DNA of 64,000 bases from Cerioporus squamosus (Eukaryota; Basidiomycota; Agaricomycetes; Polyporales; Polyporaceae), in the NCBI GenBank assembly GCA_022592435.1, contig JABYQS010000097.1, forward strand, positions 92,342 to 156,341. Reading direction: 5' to 3'. Positions 22,025-34,112 of the stretch are shown here, piece after piece. Numbering within the stretch: position 1 is the stretch's first letter; every line of letters starts with the position of its first letter. The position numbers and the translations under genes are program-made. Under the pieces are notes generated by a model, which worked only from the letters and a program-made list of their open reading frames with translations, was not told the origin of the DNA and did not search any database.

Positions 22025-24070
22025 ATGGCATCTAGTGAGTCTTCAGCACATCTCTCGCAGCTCGGGAGAACGCAGCTCACACATGTACCAGTCTTCGCAC
22101 ACAACAGGATCCTCCCCAATCTCAAGCGACGCTCGCGTCCTACGAACAAGTCTGATGTAGTTTCGCCTGCCAAGGCGAAGCCCCTCCACATTCTCCCCAA
22201 CGTCGCGGAGGAAGATGAGTGCCCAAGTCGCCCCTCATGTTCTTCAACGTCTTCCCTCCCGATCACCAACAACTATCAACCTTCGCGCTACCTCGGTGGC
22301 AGCGCAACGCTCGGCGCTCGCCCTGCCCACGACAAGCGCGACTCGCGCAGGGTCGTCCTGACTGGCGTCGAGGGCCTCACATTCGATGACTTCTTCCCTC
22401 CATCAAGCGCCCCTCGGGTCCGTACACCCTCGCCCCCACCCCGCCCAATCACTCCCCCACGGTCAGTTGCATCATCGCCCGCCTCGGAGTGCTCCCTGGA
22501 CGATATTAACCTGCGGTTCTCGGGCCTTGGCATCTCTCTCAACTTCCCCTCTCCGCCCTCCTCTGCGACACCATTTTCGACGCCCTCAAGGAGACGCGAA
22601 CAGTCTCCAACGCCCTCTGTTGCCAGCAGCGAAGCCTCTACTGCCAGCCCCAAAACCCCTTGCTCCACGCCACCGACCTCCGACGACGAGTCTTCGCCCT
22701 GCAAGTCTAATCTCATGCGGGCTCCTACCTTCAAGTCGCAGCGTGCTTCAGTCCTCTTCATGCAGTCCATGCCCGATCTCGCCGAGCCCACGCGCAAGAC
22801 GTCCATCACCTCTCTTGTGGACGAGGACATCTCGGAGGAAGTCAACTATATCGCACAAGAAATTGGCGACATCGTGACCCTCTCCACTCCTCTTCCACCT
22901 GCATCTCCGCTCGCACTGTCCGATCCCTTCTCGGACGCGCGTGCTCGCCCCGACTCCGTGCCTCCGCCACCGCGCAAGCAGGCCGGCAGCAGGGGCCGGA
23001 GCAGCAAGCCTCCTCCCGCCTTGCCGCGCATCTCCATCCAAGACAGCAGCGCTCGCGGGCCCAGTGCCCAGCTCGACCCCACATTCCCGCTGAAGCGTCG
23101 CTCGTACCTCGTCCCCACCCGCCCGCCTCCCCCGCCCCCCGTGCCGCGCTCTCCAGTTCTCTCTGCGATGGAGCAGGCCACGGAGGACCTGCTTGCCGAG
23201 CTCGCAAACGCTGCTCTGGGCGCTGGCTTACTGGGTCAGGAACTCACCGTCCCGCACGACGGGTGGTCGTCCGCAGGCTCCGTCCCGCCTTCGCCCAGCA
23301 GCCACTTCATCGTCTCGACGCCCGTGTCCGCCACCGCTGGGCTCCGCCCGCTCCCGCGCTCCTCCATCCCGATGGACATCAACGACTTCGCCGAGGAGAG
23401 TCCTATCGAGTTCATGCTTCCCAAGCGCGACCAGTGGCCGACCACGCCGCAGAGCATCTCGGTGTACTCGCAGATCAGCGACTCCGCGCCCGGCTCGCCG
23501 CTCTCCTCGTTCGACTTCGACATCGACGTGACGTTCGTCAGCAGCGATTCCCATTGCAGCCCTCATTCCCCGTCCTACGCGAATGCTCAGACCATGCCGG
23601 AGAGCCCCGCCCCGAGCCCGATGCGCCGCTCGCCCTCGACGCTCTCCATGGGTGCCGACCCGGAGCGCACGCTCCGCTCGCGCTGGTCGACCTCGACGCT
23701 CGGCTCGCTCGCCGAGTCGCACTCGCACTCCTGGCTGCCACGCTTCACGCTCTCGCCCTCCAAGAAGGCGAAGAGCAAAGCGGCAGCCGCCGCGGTCTCG
23801 CACTCGCACTCGTCCTCTTCGTCGTCCTCGACGTCCCCGACGTCTCCTCTGCAGCGCAAGAACGCCGTGAAGGGCACGCACGCCGCGAAGCGTTCGGTGG
23901 ACTCGGACCGCGGCGTGAGCAGGCGGGACAGCCGGTCGTCGCGCGTGAGCGAGAGCAGCGCGAGCGACAGCGGGGACAGCGCGAGCACTGCGAGCTCGGG
24001 CCTGCGCAGGAAGCCGATCCCGATGGCGCTCCTGTCGGTGACGGGTGGGCAGGCCTCGATGTCCATGTGA
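22025..24070 (+). CDS. Large disordered Ser/Pro-rich protein, single exon
   Basis: One uninterrupted frame of 681 codons without introns, unusual in this window. The composition is Ser, Pro, Ala and Arg rich with many PSPP, SPKTP and PPPPPPVPRSP segments (possible SH3 ligands and proline-directed kinase sites). Likely short conserved islands are RKTSITSLVDEDISEEV near residue 258, MDINDFAEESPIEFMLP near 450 and LRSRWSTSTLGSLAESHSHSWLPRF near 550. A histidine/serine-rich tract and basic Ser-Arg C-terminus follow. No catalytic domain is visible. The GC3 bias towards C fits its neighbours, so it is a real gene. Its function is unknown. Confidence 0.8.
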   Translation: MASSESSAHLSQLGRTQLTHVPVFAHNRILPNLKRRSRPTNKSDVVSPAKAKPLHILPNVAEEDECPSRPSCSSTSSLPITNNYQPSRYLGGSATLGARPAHDKRDSRRVVLTGVEGLTFDDFFPPSSAPRVRTPSPPPRPITPPRSVASSPASECSLDDINLRFSGLGISLNFPSPPSSATPFSTPSRRREQSPTPSVASSEASTASPKTPCSTPPTSDDESSPCKSNLMRAPTFKSQRASVLFMQSMPDLAEPTRKTSITSLVDEDISEEVNYIAQEIGDIVTLSTPLPPASPLALSDPFSDARARPDSVPPPPRKQAGSRGRSSKPPPALPRISIQDSSARGPSAQLDPTFPLKRRSYLVPTRPPPPPPVPRSPVLSAMEQATEDLLAELANAALGAGLLGQELTVPHDGWSSAGSVPPSPSSHFIVSTPVSATAGLRPLPRSSIPMDINDFAEESPIEFMLPKRDQWPTTPQSISVYSQISDSAPGSPLSSFDFDIDVTFVSSDSHCSPHSPSYANAQTMPESPAPSPMRRSPSTLSMGADPERTLRSRWSTSTLGSLAESHSHSWLPRFTLSPSKKAKSKAAAAAVSHSHSSSSSSSTSPTSPLQRKNAVKGTHAAKRSVDSDRGVSRRDSRSSRVSESSASDSGDSASTASSGLRRKPIPMALLSVTGGQASMSM

Positions 24071-25247
24071 GCCCGAGCCTGACGAATCTCGGCCTGGAAG
24101 AAGATGTAACGAACCCATCATGACCTCTCTCTCCCTCTCTCTCTCCTGGCATTTCTGGTCTGTCTCTGCTGTCTTGCTCCGCTACTGTATCCATAGTCCA
24201 CACTGCGCTCCTTGCACCCTACCCACATCCTCATCCTAACCCCCCAACTCACAACGCACACTGAACTCTATACTTATGTAGCATTCGCATTCACTCCTTC
24301 TTTCCACCCACTTTGTAGCATTTCGTTCTTCGGCCTCTCCAAGTCTATTTATTCGCGGGGTTTCCCCTGCGCCATTGCATAGTGATTAAGTAATGCTTTG
24401 TTTCGTACACACACTGTACATACCACTCCCTGGACGCGCCCGGTACTTACTGACCTTGCTGCTCTACATAGACACCGTCCAGGGAAAGCGCTCTCACTCT
24501 CGTTTTTTGCTACACTTAACCGTAACGCGTCGGCTGGGTCGAACTATGTGTACCACCCTAGTAATGACTCGAAATGCAATCTTGGATCTAGCAAAACCAT
24601 TATCGAGATTGCGGCCAAAGTTGTGGACAAGTCCGCGCACGGGCGATGGAATCAGCCAAGTTCCTGGAGACACTCCAGTTGTAATGATCAGCCTCGGGGA
24701 CGCAGCGGCCGCTGTGACATAACACTGACATTGAGCCCTGAGGCCTGCCAGTGGAGGACTTGCGACGTGACCATTGACAACCAGGGAGATTTCAATGATG
24801 GCCACGTCTGGACGTCACTCAGCATGGAGCAGGGTTGGGACGGAAAGTGTGAGCATTAATTGCAGGAAACCGCCATCGCGCAGCGAAGCCTGAGATTGCG
24901 CAGGTAGCCACGAAGCCCGCACCGGGCGCAAGGTGCCTGCTCATGTTGGCAGAGGGTCGTCGACTCCTTCGCCTTGCCGAAGCCATACCTCTACCGCCAT
25001 ACCTGACTGGCTCACACAACGAAGTCCTCACTCAACACGACAGAATGAAAGCCTGTGTATGAACGTCGAAATTTACAATGTCACGAGAAAAGAGCGTACT
25101 TATAGGACAATGAAAATACACCAGCCTCCAGGATATACAGTGCGATGCAAAGACTACCATGATAATCCGCCCCGCCCCCGCCCCCGCGCCGAACAGCCCG
25201 AACAACCCACAGCGACCAGACCAGATCCCGAGTCCACGCACGCACGA
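24071..25247. other. Convergent intergenic region
   Basis: Includes a CT-dinucleotide-rich tract at 24123-24147 in the probable 3' UTR of the upstream gene. Frames at 24393-24859 show no domain and are not called. Confidence 0.45.
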
Positions 25248-27875
25248 TTAGCTGGGCGCCGCACCGCCGGCACCGCTCGGGCTCGTCCGCCCAGACGCAG
25301 ACTCGGTCTTCTCCTTGCCCGCGATCGAGTTCGCGAGCTTGACGAGGTCCTCGTCCTTCTCGGGCGTCTTGCCGTCCCACGCCTCCTGGATGAGCGACAT
25401 CGTGCTCTCCAAGCTCCTCCGACGGGTACTCGGACTCGTCATCGTTGTCCCCAGGCTTGCCTGGCGACCGTGGCCGCGGCGGAATGGCGACGCAGATGAC
25501 GAGATCGGGGATGTCGGGGATAGGGGCGTACCAGGTGTCGCAGGTGCGGAGGTGTTGATGGGAGTGACGCTTGGACTGCCTGCGATGACCTGTTCGAGAG
25601 CCTCGGTGACGCCGTTCGGCGACACAGGAGGACGATGTCCTCGTGGGGAGTCGCCGGCTGGGAGGAGATGAGACCCTTGCCCTCCTCGGATTCCGGGTCG
25701 TATAGCTCGGGCGGGAGACGCTCGTTCTCAATATCGGATTTCCGACTGCAAACGCGAGTTAGGACCACGCGCACAGCCAAAGTGGCAATAGACATACGCA
25801 TCGTCGAAGCCTGAGATAGCATCCTTGATGCCTTCTGCTCCTAGGGCCAATGTGCCATATGGTAGCTTGGCAGAGCCCGACACACTCTTGAGCTCGGAGA
25901 CTTTCTCGGACTCCTCACTGCAGGGCATACATCAGCATCATCACAACGACAGGCTGAAAATGAACGAACCGCAAGAGGGCGAAGACTCGGGACATGCGAC
26001 CAACTGCAAGGATCTTGTTCTTGATAACCTTGCGACGCTCCTGAGCCTCCTCCTCGGGGGTCGGCGAGGTGAGCGTCTCTTCGTCAGAGCTTTCCTCAAG
26101 CTCCTCCTTCGTGCAGCAGTTGAGCATAGCAAGGAGCATATCGGTGACTGGTACATAGTCAACAGGTAGAGCATAACCTTTAGGATGTCAGTTACGTACT
26201 CTTCTCCCCGACGAAAGGAAGACTCCAGGTGAACGCGTCCATGAAGTTGGGAAGCCAGTACGGATGTGGCGTCGCGTTGAACTGACGGATGTTCAGCACA
26301 TTGCTCTCATACTTGAGGATCGCGGCCTTGTTGTTGTAAACATCGAGGTAGTTCGGCGCCGAGAAGAGGGTCATGACGGAGGGGAAGCCGGTGGTTCGGG
26401 TCTTGCGGTACATCCGGTATCTGACCATCCATGATGAGGTGATGCCCCGCAACTGGGAGAAGGAGGCTAAGCGAGCTTACCCCGCATCTTGTGCTTCGTG
26501 AGCACGGATGATGGACAGCAGCTTGTTCCGCTCGAGGAACTGACATGCAGCTTGGTATCTATTCATACGTGAGCGACGCCGACAGCACGCAGCGGCCCAC
26601 CCAAACTCACGTGAAGAAATACGAGCAACCTCGTACGTGGTTGTGGACGAAACTGTCGGACGTCTTCTCTTGGCCAAAGTCCTCAACGGGGTCGGACCAG
26701 AGCATGTCGCACATCAGGCCCTGGGTGGGCGGCTCGCGGAACCGGTCAATCTGCGGGGCTGTCAGCGCCAAGAAGGAAGGGGTCAACGACGCGAAACATC
26801 CTCACGTTGCGGATGTCTTCCAGAGTATGGAGTTCGGGAGAAAGACCGCCGTGAATGCAGAAGAACTGCTTATTCATGATGGCGGCAAGGGGTAGAGCGC
26901 AGAAAGACTGCATGCATGCATCGTAGATCCGCTCGGAGTACTTGCGCTTGCCTGATCCCAGGAAGAATGTAAGATAAGCTTATCCGGCTGCAATGCAAGG
27001 TTGAAGAGCATACATTCAAGCTTGAAGGTGAAGTAGTCGGTCAAGTGACGGCACTCGTGGTTGCCACGCAGGAGGAAAAGGGTTTCGGGATACCATATTT
27101 TGAGGGACCAGAGATAGAGGACGCACTTTGGGCCGCATCAGGCGACCGACGACAACAGCCGTAGAATCGATTCGTCAGACCGGGGACGATTGAACGCGCG
27201 AATACAACGCACCTCGATGCTGAAGTAGCCCCGGTCAACATAGTCTCCCAAAAACAGATAGCGGGTCGTCTCAGGATTGCCTCCGATCTCGAAGAGCTTC
27301 ATCAAGTCGTACTGCAATCCCGTCTTAATATCAGCAAGCAGGTCAAGGGACGTCCAACTTGGGCACGTACATATTGCCCATGAATATCACCGCATACTGA
27401 GGGTCCGCGCGTGAGACATAGATATATGAGCATCGCGCAGAGCGGAAGGAGGGACTTCGGCGGCACATACCAGTGACGGGCGCATCTACGTAGAGGAGAT
27501 TCGGCTCTGCGCGCAGGATCTCGGTGCCCTTCTCGAGGATGTAGAGGGCATGCTCCTCGGATAGCCGACCCTCCCGGTAAAAGTGGTTCTTCAAGAACGC
27601 GACGTCGGGCTTCGTTGGGTCCGTTTTCGAAAAGAATTGCGCGTCGGTAGGGATGCTCATAGCCGGAGCTTGCACCTATCGACATTTCTCCTGCTGAGCT
27701 CGCCGTCTCGGGCAGCGACACGCCTAAGAAGACGCACCTCTTTCACGACGCGCTCCTGCGTGCTGATAGTATAGCCATTCTCGAGCTGATGCTGGGTAAA
27801 GTCGATCTCGGGGATGGCATCCTTGGATTGGATCTGGTCAATTGCCTTCTGGATCTGAGCTTGCGTTCCGCTCAT
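25248..27875 (-). CDS. CNA1: Calcineurin catalytic subunit (protein phosphatase 2B, subunit A)
   Basis: Ca2+/calmodulin-dependent Ser/Thr phosphatase that acts on Crz1-type factors in stress signalling. Twelve exons start at 27875 (boundaries 27738, 27675-27471, 27396-27371, 27311-27213, 27125-27014, 26951-26806, 26750-26611, 26558-26481, 26420-26200, 26147-25970, 25917-25798, 25745-25248). The metal-site motifs GDIHG (about residue 117), GDYVDRG (about 147) and GNHE (about 178) are intact. The calcineurin B-binding helix reads [15 protein letters not shown]. The calmodulin-binding helix [20 protein letters not shown] (about 427-447) and the autoinhibitory segment [19 protein letters not shown] (about 481-500) follow. 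The Ser/Thr-rich tail ends SGAGGAAPS. The last exon needs one extra base between about 25620 and 25670 to join GLISSQPA to RPPVSPNG, and the total then becomes 653 codons. This is probably a consensus error. Confidence 0.95.
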
Positions 27876-28224
27876 CGTGCAGCAGCTGCTCGTCGTTCAG
27901 TCGTGACAGGGTTCCGTGAGTGAGTAGGACAACAGAAACGACGAGGAGGACAGCGAAGACGACGAGGATGGAAGAAGGGCGGTGAAGACCTCTTGCGCCG
28001 GTGCAATCGACGCCTTGCGAGCGGAGTTTCAACTCGGTTTACATATGCGCGGCTATCAAACTCGTACTCTACTGACCACTTCACCGGCTTATCTTTACTT
28101 ACCGAGTACTACAGCTGCTAACTCGAGGCGGGACCCGGTAAGTACGGCTAAAGGGACATCTTGACAACAGGCAGGCACGGCAGATTGAGGATGTGTAAAG
28201 CGTCCGTTGATACAAGGCCCCTTG

Positions 28225-29368
28225 TCATGACCCGAAGTATACAGGTAGTACATGTTTTGCGACATTGAACCCTAGTAGGGACAGGATGTACCCCACGAAG
28301 AGAGGCAGCAAGGGCGCGAGCAACAGCTCTGTCCGGACGAGGAAGGGGAGAGCTGCGACAAGGATGTGAGATGGTGACCACGCGTGGATTGACCCGTACT
28401 CACTGTTCAGTCCCAGATACACTCCATAGATGTATTGTGCGAACCTGTTCCATGGTAAGCGAGGTACGCCGGTTCGGGAGCTTGAGGACATACCCAGCCA
28501 GATATAGCGTGTTCGACACAAACAGGCATACCCAGTTGTTCTTCAGGATGATCGGAACTAAGAATAGTTGTGCGAGGTACAACGTCAAGTAGAACGGGAA
28601 GAACGCGTTCGTATGTACGTCAAACGCGAAGGCCCATTCAACCTTCGCGTCTCCTGGTGTCGAGTGCGACGGTGGCGACAGCAGGACGCGATTTGAGAAG
28701 AACCTATCATGCAAGTCAGCGACACGTCCAGGAGAGCGGAGATATGTTCATACCAGAGAATAGTCGCTATGATGGCGCCCACAAGGAGATAGTCGCGGAA
28801 TATCATGAGGAAGGCTAACTCAATAGCTCCCCAGATACTGTACGAGTAAACGACCGACCACGCGACAGCAGATACTGCGTAGCGTCCGCGTTGCTTGCAT
28901 GAGACCGAAATCGTGAGACGTGAATCCGAACAAAACGACGCACCACATAGACAAGCCGCAATGAGAATAAGGATAGCAGGGTCATCTCGTGCCCAAGTGT
29001 TCTTGGTTTCTGGTTCCAAGTCAGTACGGCGTGACGCGGAGGTCGATGTTACATACGTTTGTGAAAGTAAACGTTGCGGTAGCTGTGCGCAGATGAGCAT
29101 GCATTGCACGTACAAGCAGGTGGTATGCTTACACCCTCTTCGGGGCAAGACATAGGTATGTCAACTGCCACGCTGCCTGCTCGAAGTCCTACTTGCACCT
29201 CCCATGGTTTGCGCGCGTCCCAGAGCAGACAATGGTTATATAACGCACCATTTGATGAAACCGGTGTAGCCTCCTGAATATCATTGGTATACGGCTCGTG
29301 CCCGAGGAGGTCCGGTACTGGCCGCCATTGCCCGGGGTCGGCGAGGTGACGGGGAGGATGCCATCCAT
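28225..29368 (-). CDS. GMH1: UNC-50/GMH1 family Golgi membrane protein
   Basis: Polytopic protein of the early Golgi. The family (yeast Gmh1, animal UNC-50) is linked to Arf-GEF recruitment and receptor trafficking. Eight exons (29368-29249, 29188-29133, 29082-29057, 29009-28944, 28874-28754, 28703-28494, 28444-28404, 28352-28225) close in phase to 255 residues. Diagnostic stretches are VYRNVYFHKQTKNTWARDDP, AVAWSVVYSYSIWGAIELAF, FRDYLLVGAIIATILW, DVHTNAFFPFYLTLYLAQ and VGYILSLLGFNVAKHVLPVYF. Introns are 47-69 nt. The start at 29368 (MDGILPVTS) was chosen because homologues begin shortly before the basic LHRFHQM segment. An upstream in-frame extension has no clean phase-0 donor. It is divergently arranged with the WW gene. 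Confidence 0.92.
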
Positions 29369-29724
29369 GTCGTTACGAATCCGGAGGCGTAGAGGCTTGC
29401 GAGAGAGCAGCTTGCTGAAGTAGTCCGAGCTAGCAGTAATCCAACGATATGATGCTGGGTTCTACAGCGAGAGTAAGTGGAGTGAAGGACTGCCAGGGAT
29501 ACTTGACTCTATGTAAGTAGTGCAGGGCAGAGAGAGACTCGGAGCGCAGCAGCCCAAGTCCAGCATTTTGGCGCCCATGACACGCTGTGCGGAGACTGAA
29601 TACTACAAGCGGAGTTCAATTCTCTTGTACTGGCACTCTCGCGCCCGGCCGTCGCATCGACCTCACATCGTCGACCCTTACACCCTCCTCCGCGACATTC
29701 GCCCCTCGCTCGACTCACACCGAC
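29369..29724. promoter_or_regulatory. Divergent promoter region between GMH1 and WW-domain gene
   Basis: A 356-bp head-to-head spacer. No distinct TATA was identified. Both flanking ATGs point outwards, so regulatory sequence is presumably shared (inference). Confidence 0.4.
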
Positions 29725-32700
29725 ATGGTTGACGACGACGGAGAGCGCCTCGACTGGGGCAACGACGACGACGAACAACAAAACGTCTCCGAGCAGTACA
29801 CAGGGTATTCGCCACGACAGTCGACAGGCGGGTACGCGGGTGCGCCGGAAGACGCAGAGGACGCGGTCTCTCTCGGTGGCGACGACGAAGACGAGAGGGA
29901 GTTCTACGCTAACCACTCCTCAGAGCAGGCTCCGGGTGCGCACTTCACGAAACAACCCTCCTTCGCGTCGCACTCTGGCAGGCGAGACGGTCAGCGTCTA
30001 TCCGCCACCACACCCTCCAGAACACCGTCCCGAGCCAAAAACTCAGAGTCGCCTACCAGAGATTCTCGCCCACCGAACTCGGCGAGCTCGACAGGCAAGC
30101 TACCTCCTGCCCCGCTCACTCATGCACTTCCCCCCAAACCTGTCCTAGTCCCGCCGCTCTTTGAGCAGCCCACAGAGCCTGGGATTCTCGCGAGCGCCAT
30201 GATCCACAATAAGCCTCGCAAGTCCAACGGCGCTGCAAAGGGTCACCCGGCTCCTGACGGCGGCGATCCCCTCCCCCCGGACTGGGAGATCAGGTATCCC
30301 AGATCCGATGGCAGCAAGGATGTGTACTACTACAACGTCAAGACGGAGGTATCTACGTGGACAAGGCCTAGACTTCAGGTGACCTCTGGGCGGTCTTCCC
30401 CGACGAAGAGTCGCGAGATTGGTAGCGCTCAGCCATCTGGGCGCCGCTCTCCCGATGTGCAGGAAGATATGTGGTCGGAGAGGACGGGCCGCAGCCAGCA
30501 GCCACGTCTCGCGCGCAGGGACATGGCTTCTCGTCGAGCGTCTCCTCCACCTAACTCGGACCTCTCGTACTCAGATCGTCATTACAGACCTCGCGAGAGT
30601 ACGGAGGCTGCTGCGACTCCCACCGAATGGCGTGGAGCGTGGTGTTGCTGGGTCGGCCTACTTTGCTGAACCGGCTTATGGTCGAGCGCGTTCGCCTTCG
30701 CCGATTCCAGCTAGTGAGGGTCGGCGTAAAACCCGGTCGGCGAGCCCTCAGTGGGACCGCCGACCTCCGCGGGACCACTCTCCGTCACCTCAGCCCGATC
30801 GTGGGGTGTGGCGGGGTGCCCAGAGAGACTACTCACAGGACCGTCAAGCAGGCGTCTCGGACTCCGGCTGGTCGCGCTCACAGGAGTACTCAGAGCCGCC
30901 GCAATCTGCTCCTCGATCGCCCTCTGCCCGTCGTAGCCGCCGCAAAGACGACATAGAACCACCCATCCGCCGCAGGAAGGATGATATCGAACCCGCAACT
31001 CGTCGCAAGGATGACTTTGACCCCCGACGCCGCAAGGACGACATTGAACCCCGCATTCGTCGGAAAGACGACATCGAGCCCCCTCTTCGTCCGCTACCTT
31101 CCAGAGAGCCAAGCTCGCGCCACGGCAACGACGAGTGGCCCGGTTCAAGTACGTTATTCGCCTCATCCTCCGCCTCCCGTCTTTCGCCTCGATGCTCCTC
31201 CCGAGGTGGAGGGCAGCTGCTCGCCGACTGTCTCGTGAAACCTCGGGAGTTGAGCCACACCGCCCTGTACCTTGTCCCCTCGCCGAGACGCTTCTGTATA
31301 TACGACGACGCTTCTTCTGGACCCATCGACTCTCTTTGCCCCGTGCCTCTTCGTTCTTCATCCTCCTCGCTCCTATCGCTTCTTTTACGAACCTTCTTCC
31401 CTTTCTATTGCAGGGCCACGTTCACCTCCGCCTCACCTGCGCGATCCCTCGCCGCCAAGGCGCGCCAATCCTCCGCTCCCGCCGTCATCGAACGCAGGCT
31501 ATCCCGCCTTGGCGTCAAGTAGTTCCAGAGAGGCCATTCGCTACGAGCGCATCGACAGCCCACCACATACTCGCTATCGGGACAACATCTCGAGCGATAG
31601 TCTTCCTCAGAGGAGAGGCAGGGACGCGGAGATGCCGGAGCCCGGGTATGACAACTCGAAGCGTCGTCGTCTCAATGATGACTTCGACCCGTCTCGTCGT
31701 GGTCCGACTGACTTTGTAGCACCCATCGCGTCGCTTCCACCGAAACCTATGGCCGCCCCGTACGAAGCGTCACAGGCAGATCCGCTGCGTAAGTGGGATG
31801 CTTCGTACTGTTGGCATCCTGCTCACATCGTCCTTCCCTGAATTCCAGACCGCAAGCGAGCGCCTCTTCCTCCCCAGAGAGAGCAGTGGATCAAGTCTAC
31901 CCCGAAACCTAATCCGTCCAGCAGCAGCAGCATCAGGCCCAGCACCCCCCGTACCCACCACGTCCTGTTCGCATTCCGTCCCCGATCATTGACCGCGAGG
32001 GCATACAGCATTGGACATATCCGGATGGAGAACAAATGACCATCAATCCCGTCAACCAGCTGCCTCGTGGCTGGCTGGGGCACGGTCATGTACCTCTCTA
32101 CGACACACCATCTGGTCGTCTCAGTCACATGTCAGGACTGCCTAACCCATGGGACAAGAATCTTCCATGGCCACCTCCAAGGCCGAGGGGCTGGAAACCA
32201 TCACCGCTCGATCCTCCCTTGTCAGTGTACCATTCTATTCCGCGTGGTCCAGGTGGTCCAGAGGCAATGGACGTCGATGGTCCGCCTCCCGCCAGAGGAC
32301 CACCTATGTCTCGCATTGATCCAGCCCCGCGCAATGGTATTGGCGGCATGTACTCTGACCGGATGTCAACGTCCGCACCTCAGGAAGCTCCTCGGGCACC
32401 CAGAGCCATGGTGCCTCGCGATGGTAGCTCCTACTCTGCCATGCCGTCTTCGTCGACATCGATGCCGAACCTGTACGGTGCACGTCCTCCAGAGTCTTCG
32501 GCCTATGACGGCCCGGGCCCTTCGTCCTCTCGCAGTCGTCCTCAGCTTCCTCTATCTGCTGTGGATCGCCGCTGGGGAGAAGCCAGTTCGACAGATAGAC
32601 GAGCAAGCTACTCTGGTCCTAACCCCATGGAGCCACCACCAATCGCACCCCCGAAGCAAGTCATGCGCGATTTGCCCGAGCGGCCTATGGGCCGCGCTCC

Positions 32701-34112
32701 TATCCCTGAGGTGAGTAATGGGGTTGGACGCGGAATTGTGCTCAGTTACTCATCGATACCCACAGCCGCACGGTCGAGGTCGTCTCACTGGAGACCTAGG
32801 ATTACGCCCACCTGCGCGCATCAGCGGTACCAACAACGTTCCCATTGGTCCGAGAACCGCGAATCCCTTCGAAGGTGCCCAGCCTGGCCAGCCTTCGTTC
32901 CACTCCACGGACAACGGGTACGGATCGCGTCGTCCATTCGCCGACGAACGACGTGAGGATATATCCGATCCTTACGGCAAGAAGGTGCGCGTATTTAGGT
33001 TCGCTGCCTCTGCACACAAAATCCTGACAATGCAACCGTCCTAGCCGATGCGTTATGCTCCAGCTAATGAACCGCCTCCCGGACCTTCGCGTGTGGAACG
33101 CGGCATTGACCGTGGCAGTGATCGCGGAGGGCGTCGTCCTTCGGTGAGCGACACTATGGTATGCAGTTTGGTAGCATCCCGCTAGTATAACGCTGACGAT
33201 CATAATGCAGCGCGGTCCACCTGAAGAACGCCAGCCACCTCGCGGTGGCACGTCCCCTGTTCAGGTATGTCTCGGTGAACGTGTTGTCAACGGTCTGGTG
33301 CTGATTTATCGCAGTCACGCCATGGTTCAACCTATCCTCCTACTCCGAGCGCACAGCAGGATCAACATCGCCTCTGGCAGACTCGCGATGAGGTGCAGAC
33401 CTCACGTGGGCCGGGTCCCCGCTCGCAGGATGATTACGCTATGAGGGAGCCGAGGCAGTGAGTGCACCTGGCTCCGTCACCTTCGATCTTGGTCTAACTT
33501 GTCTTCTTTCAACTCAGGTATGGACGGATGCCTCAGGACACCGAGCCACGTCCCGATAGAGCTTTCACTCCTCCACCACCCGACCGGCGCAACGAAGAGC
33601 CACCACCGGTCGCCGTGAAGGTGCACCCCGACCGTGCCCGTCTTCTTTCAGTGCCCGCACCCCCGCCGCCCGACTCTGCGCCAAAGGGAGCTCGCGGACG
33701 TAGGCCCGGTCCCGATCGCGGGATCCCAGAAGCTCGCGACTTCAACGAGAGGGTCAGAGACCCTCCGCCTCACCCTGACGCCTCGCGCATGGGCCCTCCC
33801 AGAGATCTTAGCCCTCAAAACGGGTTCCGACCGAACATGAAGCGTGGAGGCTCGCTGCTCGAACGACTCAACATCCATGACTCTCCCCCGCACGATAACG
33901 TGTCGTCGCTTCGCGATAGGGTCGACGTTGTTGCCCATGCGGGTGCTGAAGCTCTCCCTGCGCGCCCTGAGCCCATGATGATGAACGTCGATAGCGAAGG
34001 ACCATTGGGCCCGACTGGAGATGACGGTTCGAAGGGTAACGGTGGCCGTGGTCTGGGGCGGAAGCGGAGCGGGAAACCTCGTCGGGGTAGGAGGGGTGGA
34101 GGTGGTCCATGA
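29725..34112 (+). CDS. WW-domain protein with RS-like, Pro-rich and RKDDIEP-repeat regions
   Basis: Long gene of probable RNA-processing or chromatin role, by analogy with WW proteins carrying RS-like tails. The acidic N-terminus begins MVDDDGERLDWGNDDDE. One WW domain lies near residues 180-215: LPPDWEIRYPRSDG, YYYN, then STWTRP, with both signature positions intact. After it come Arg/Ser/Pro-rich sequence, a tandem RKDDIEP repeat (30945-31090), the KRRRLNDDF segment, INPVNQLPRGWLGHG, and a C-terminal GLGRKRSGKPRRGRRGGGGP tail. Clear introns are 31789-31848, 32711-32765, 32985-33044, 33144-33210, 33265-33314 and 33458-33517. Another ends at 31413. The frame changes without an intron near 30640, 31140 and 31910, so the central model is provisional. 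An alternative at the first point is a 114-nt intron 30598-30711. Confidence 0.75.

Noticed and set aside
22288..24203. Long minus-strand and alternate-frame open frames over the 681-residue gene
   Set aside because: Shadows produced by high GC3 in the real frame. They are Arg/Ala-rich and overlap the coding sequence entirely.
24393..24860. Open frames 24393-24859 as a possible secreted protein
   Set aside because: No signal peptide, no homologous pattern, and overlapping frames of equal length on both strands.
31020..31140. Frames in alternate registers giving other repeats across the RKDDIEP region
   Set aside because: A repeat at DNA level gives periodic peptides in every frame. Only the RKDDIEP frame continues from the WW exon.
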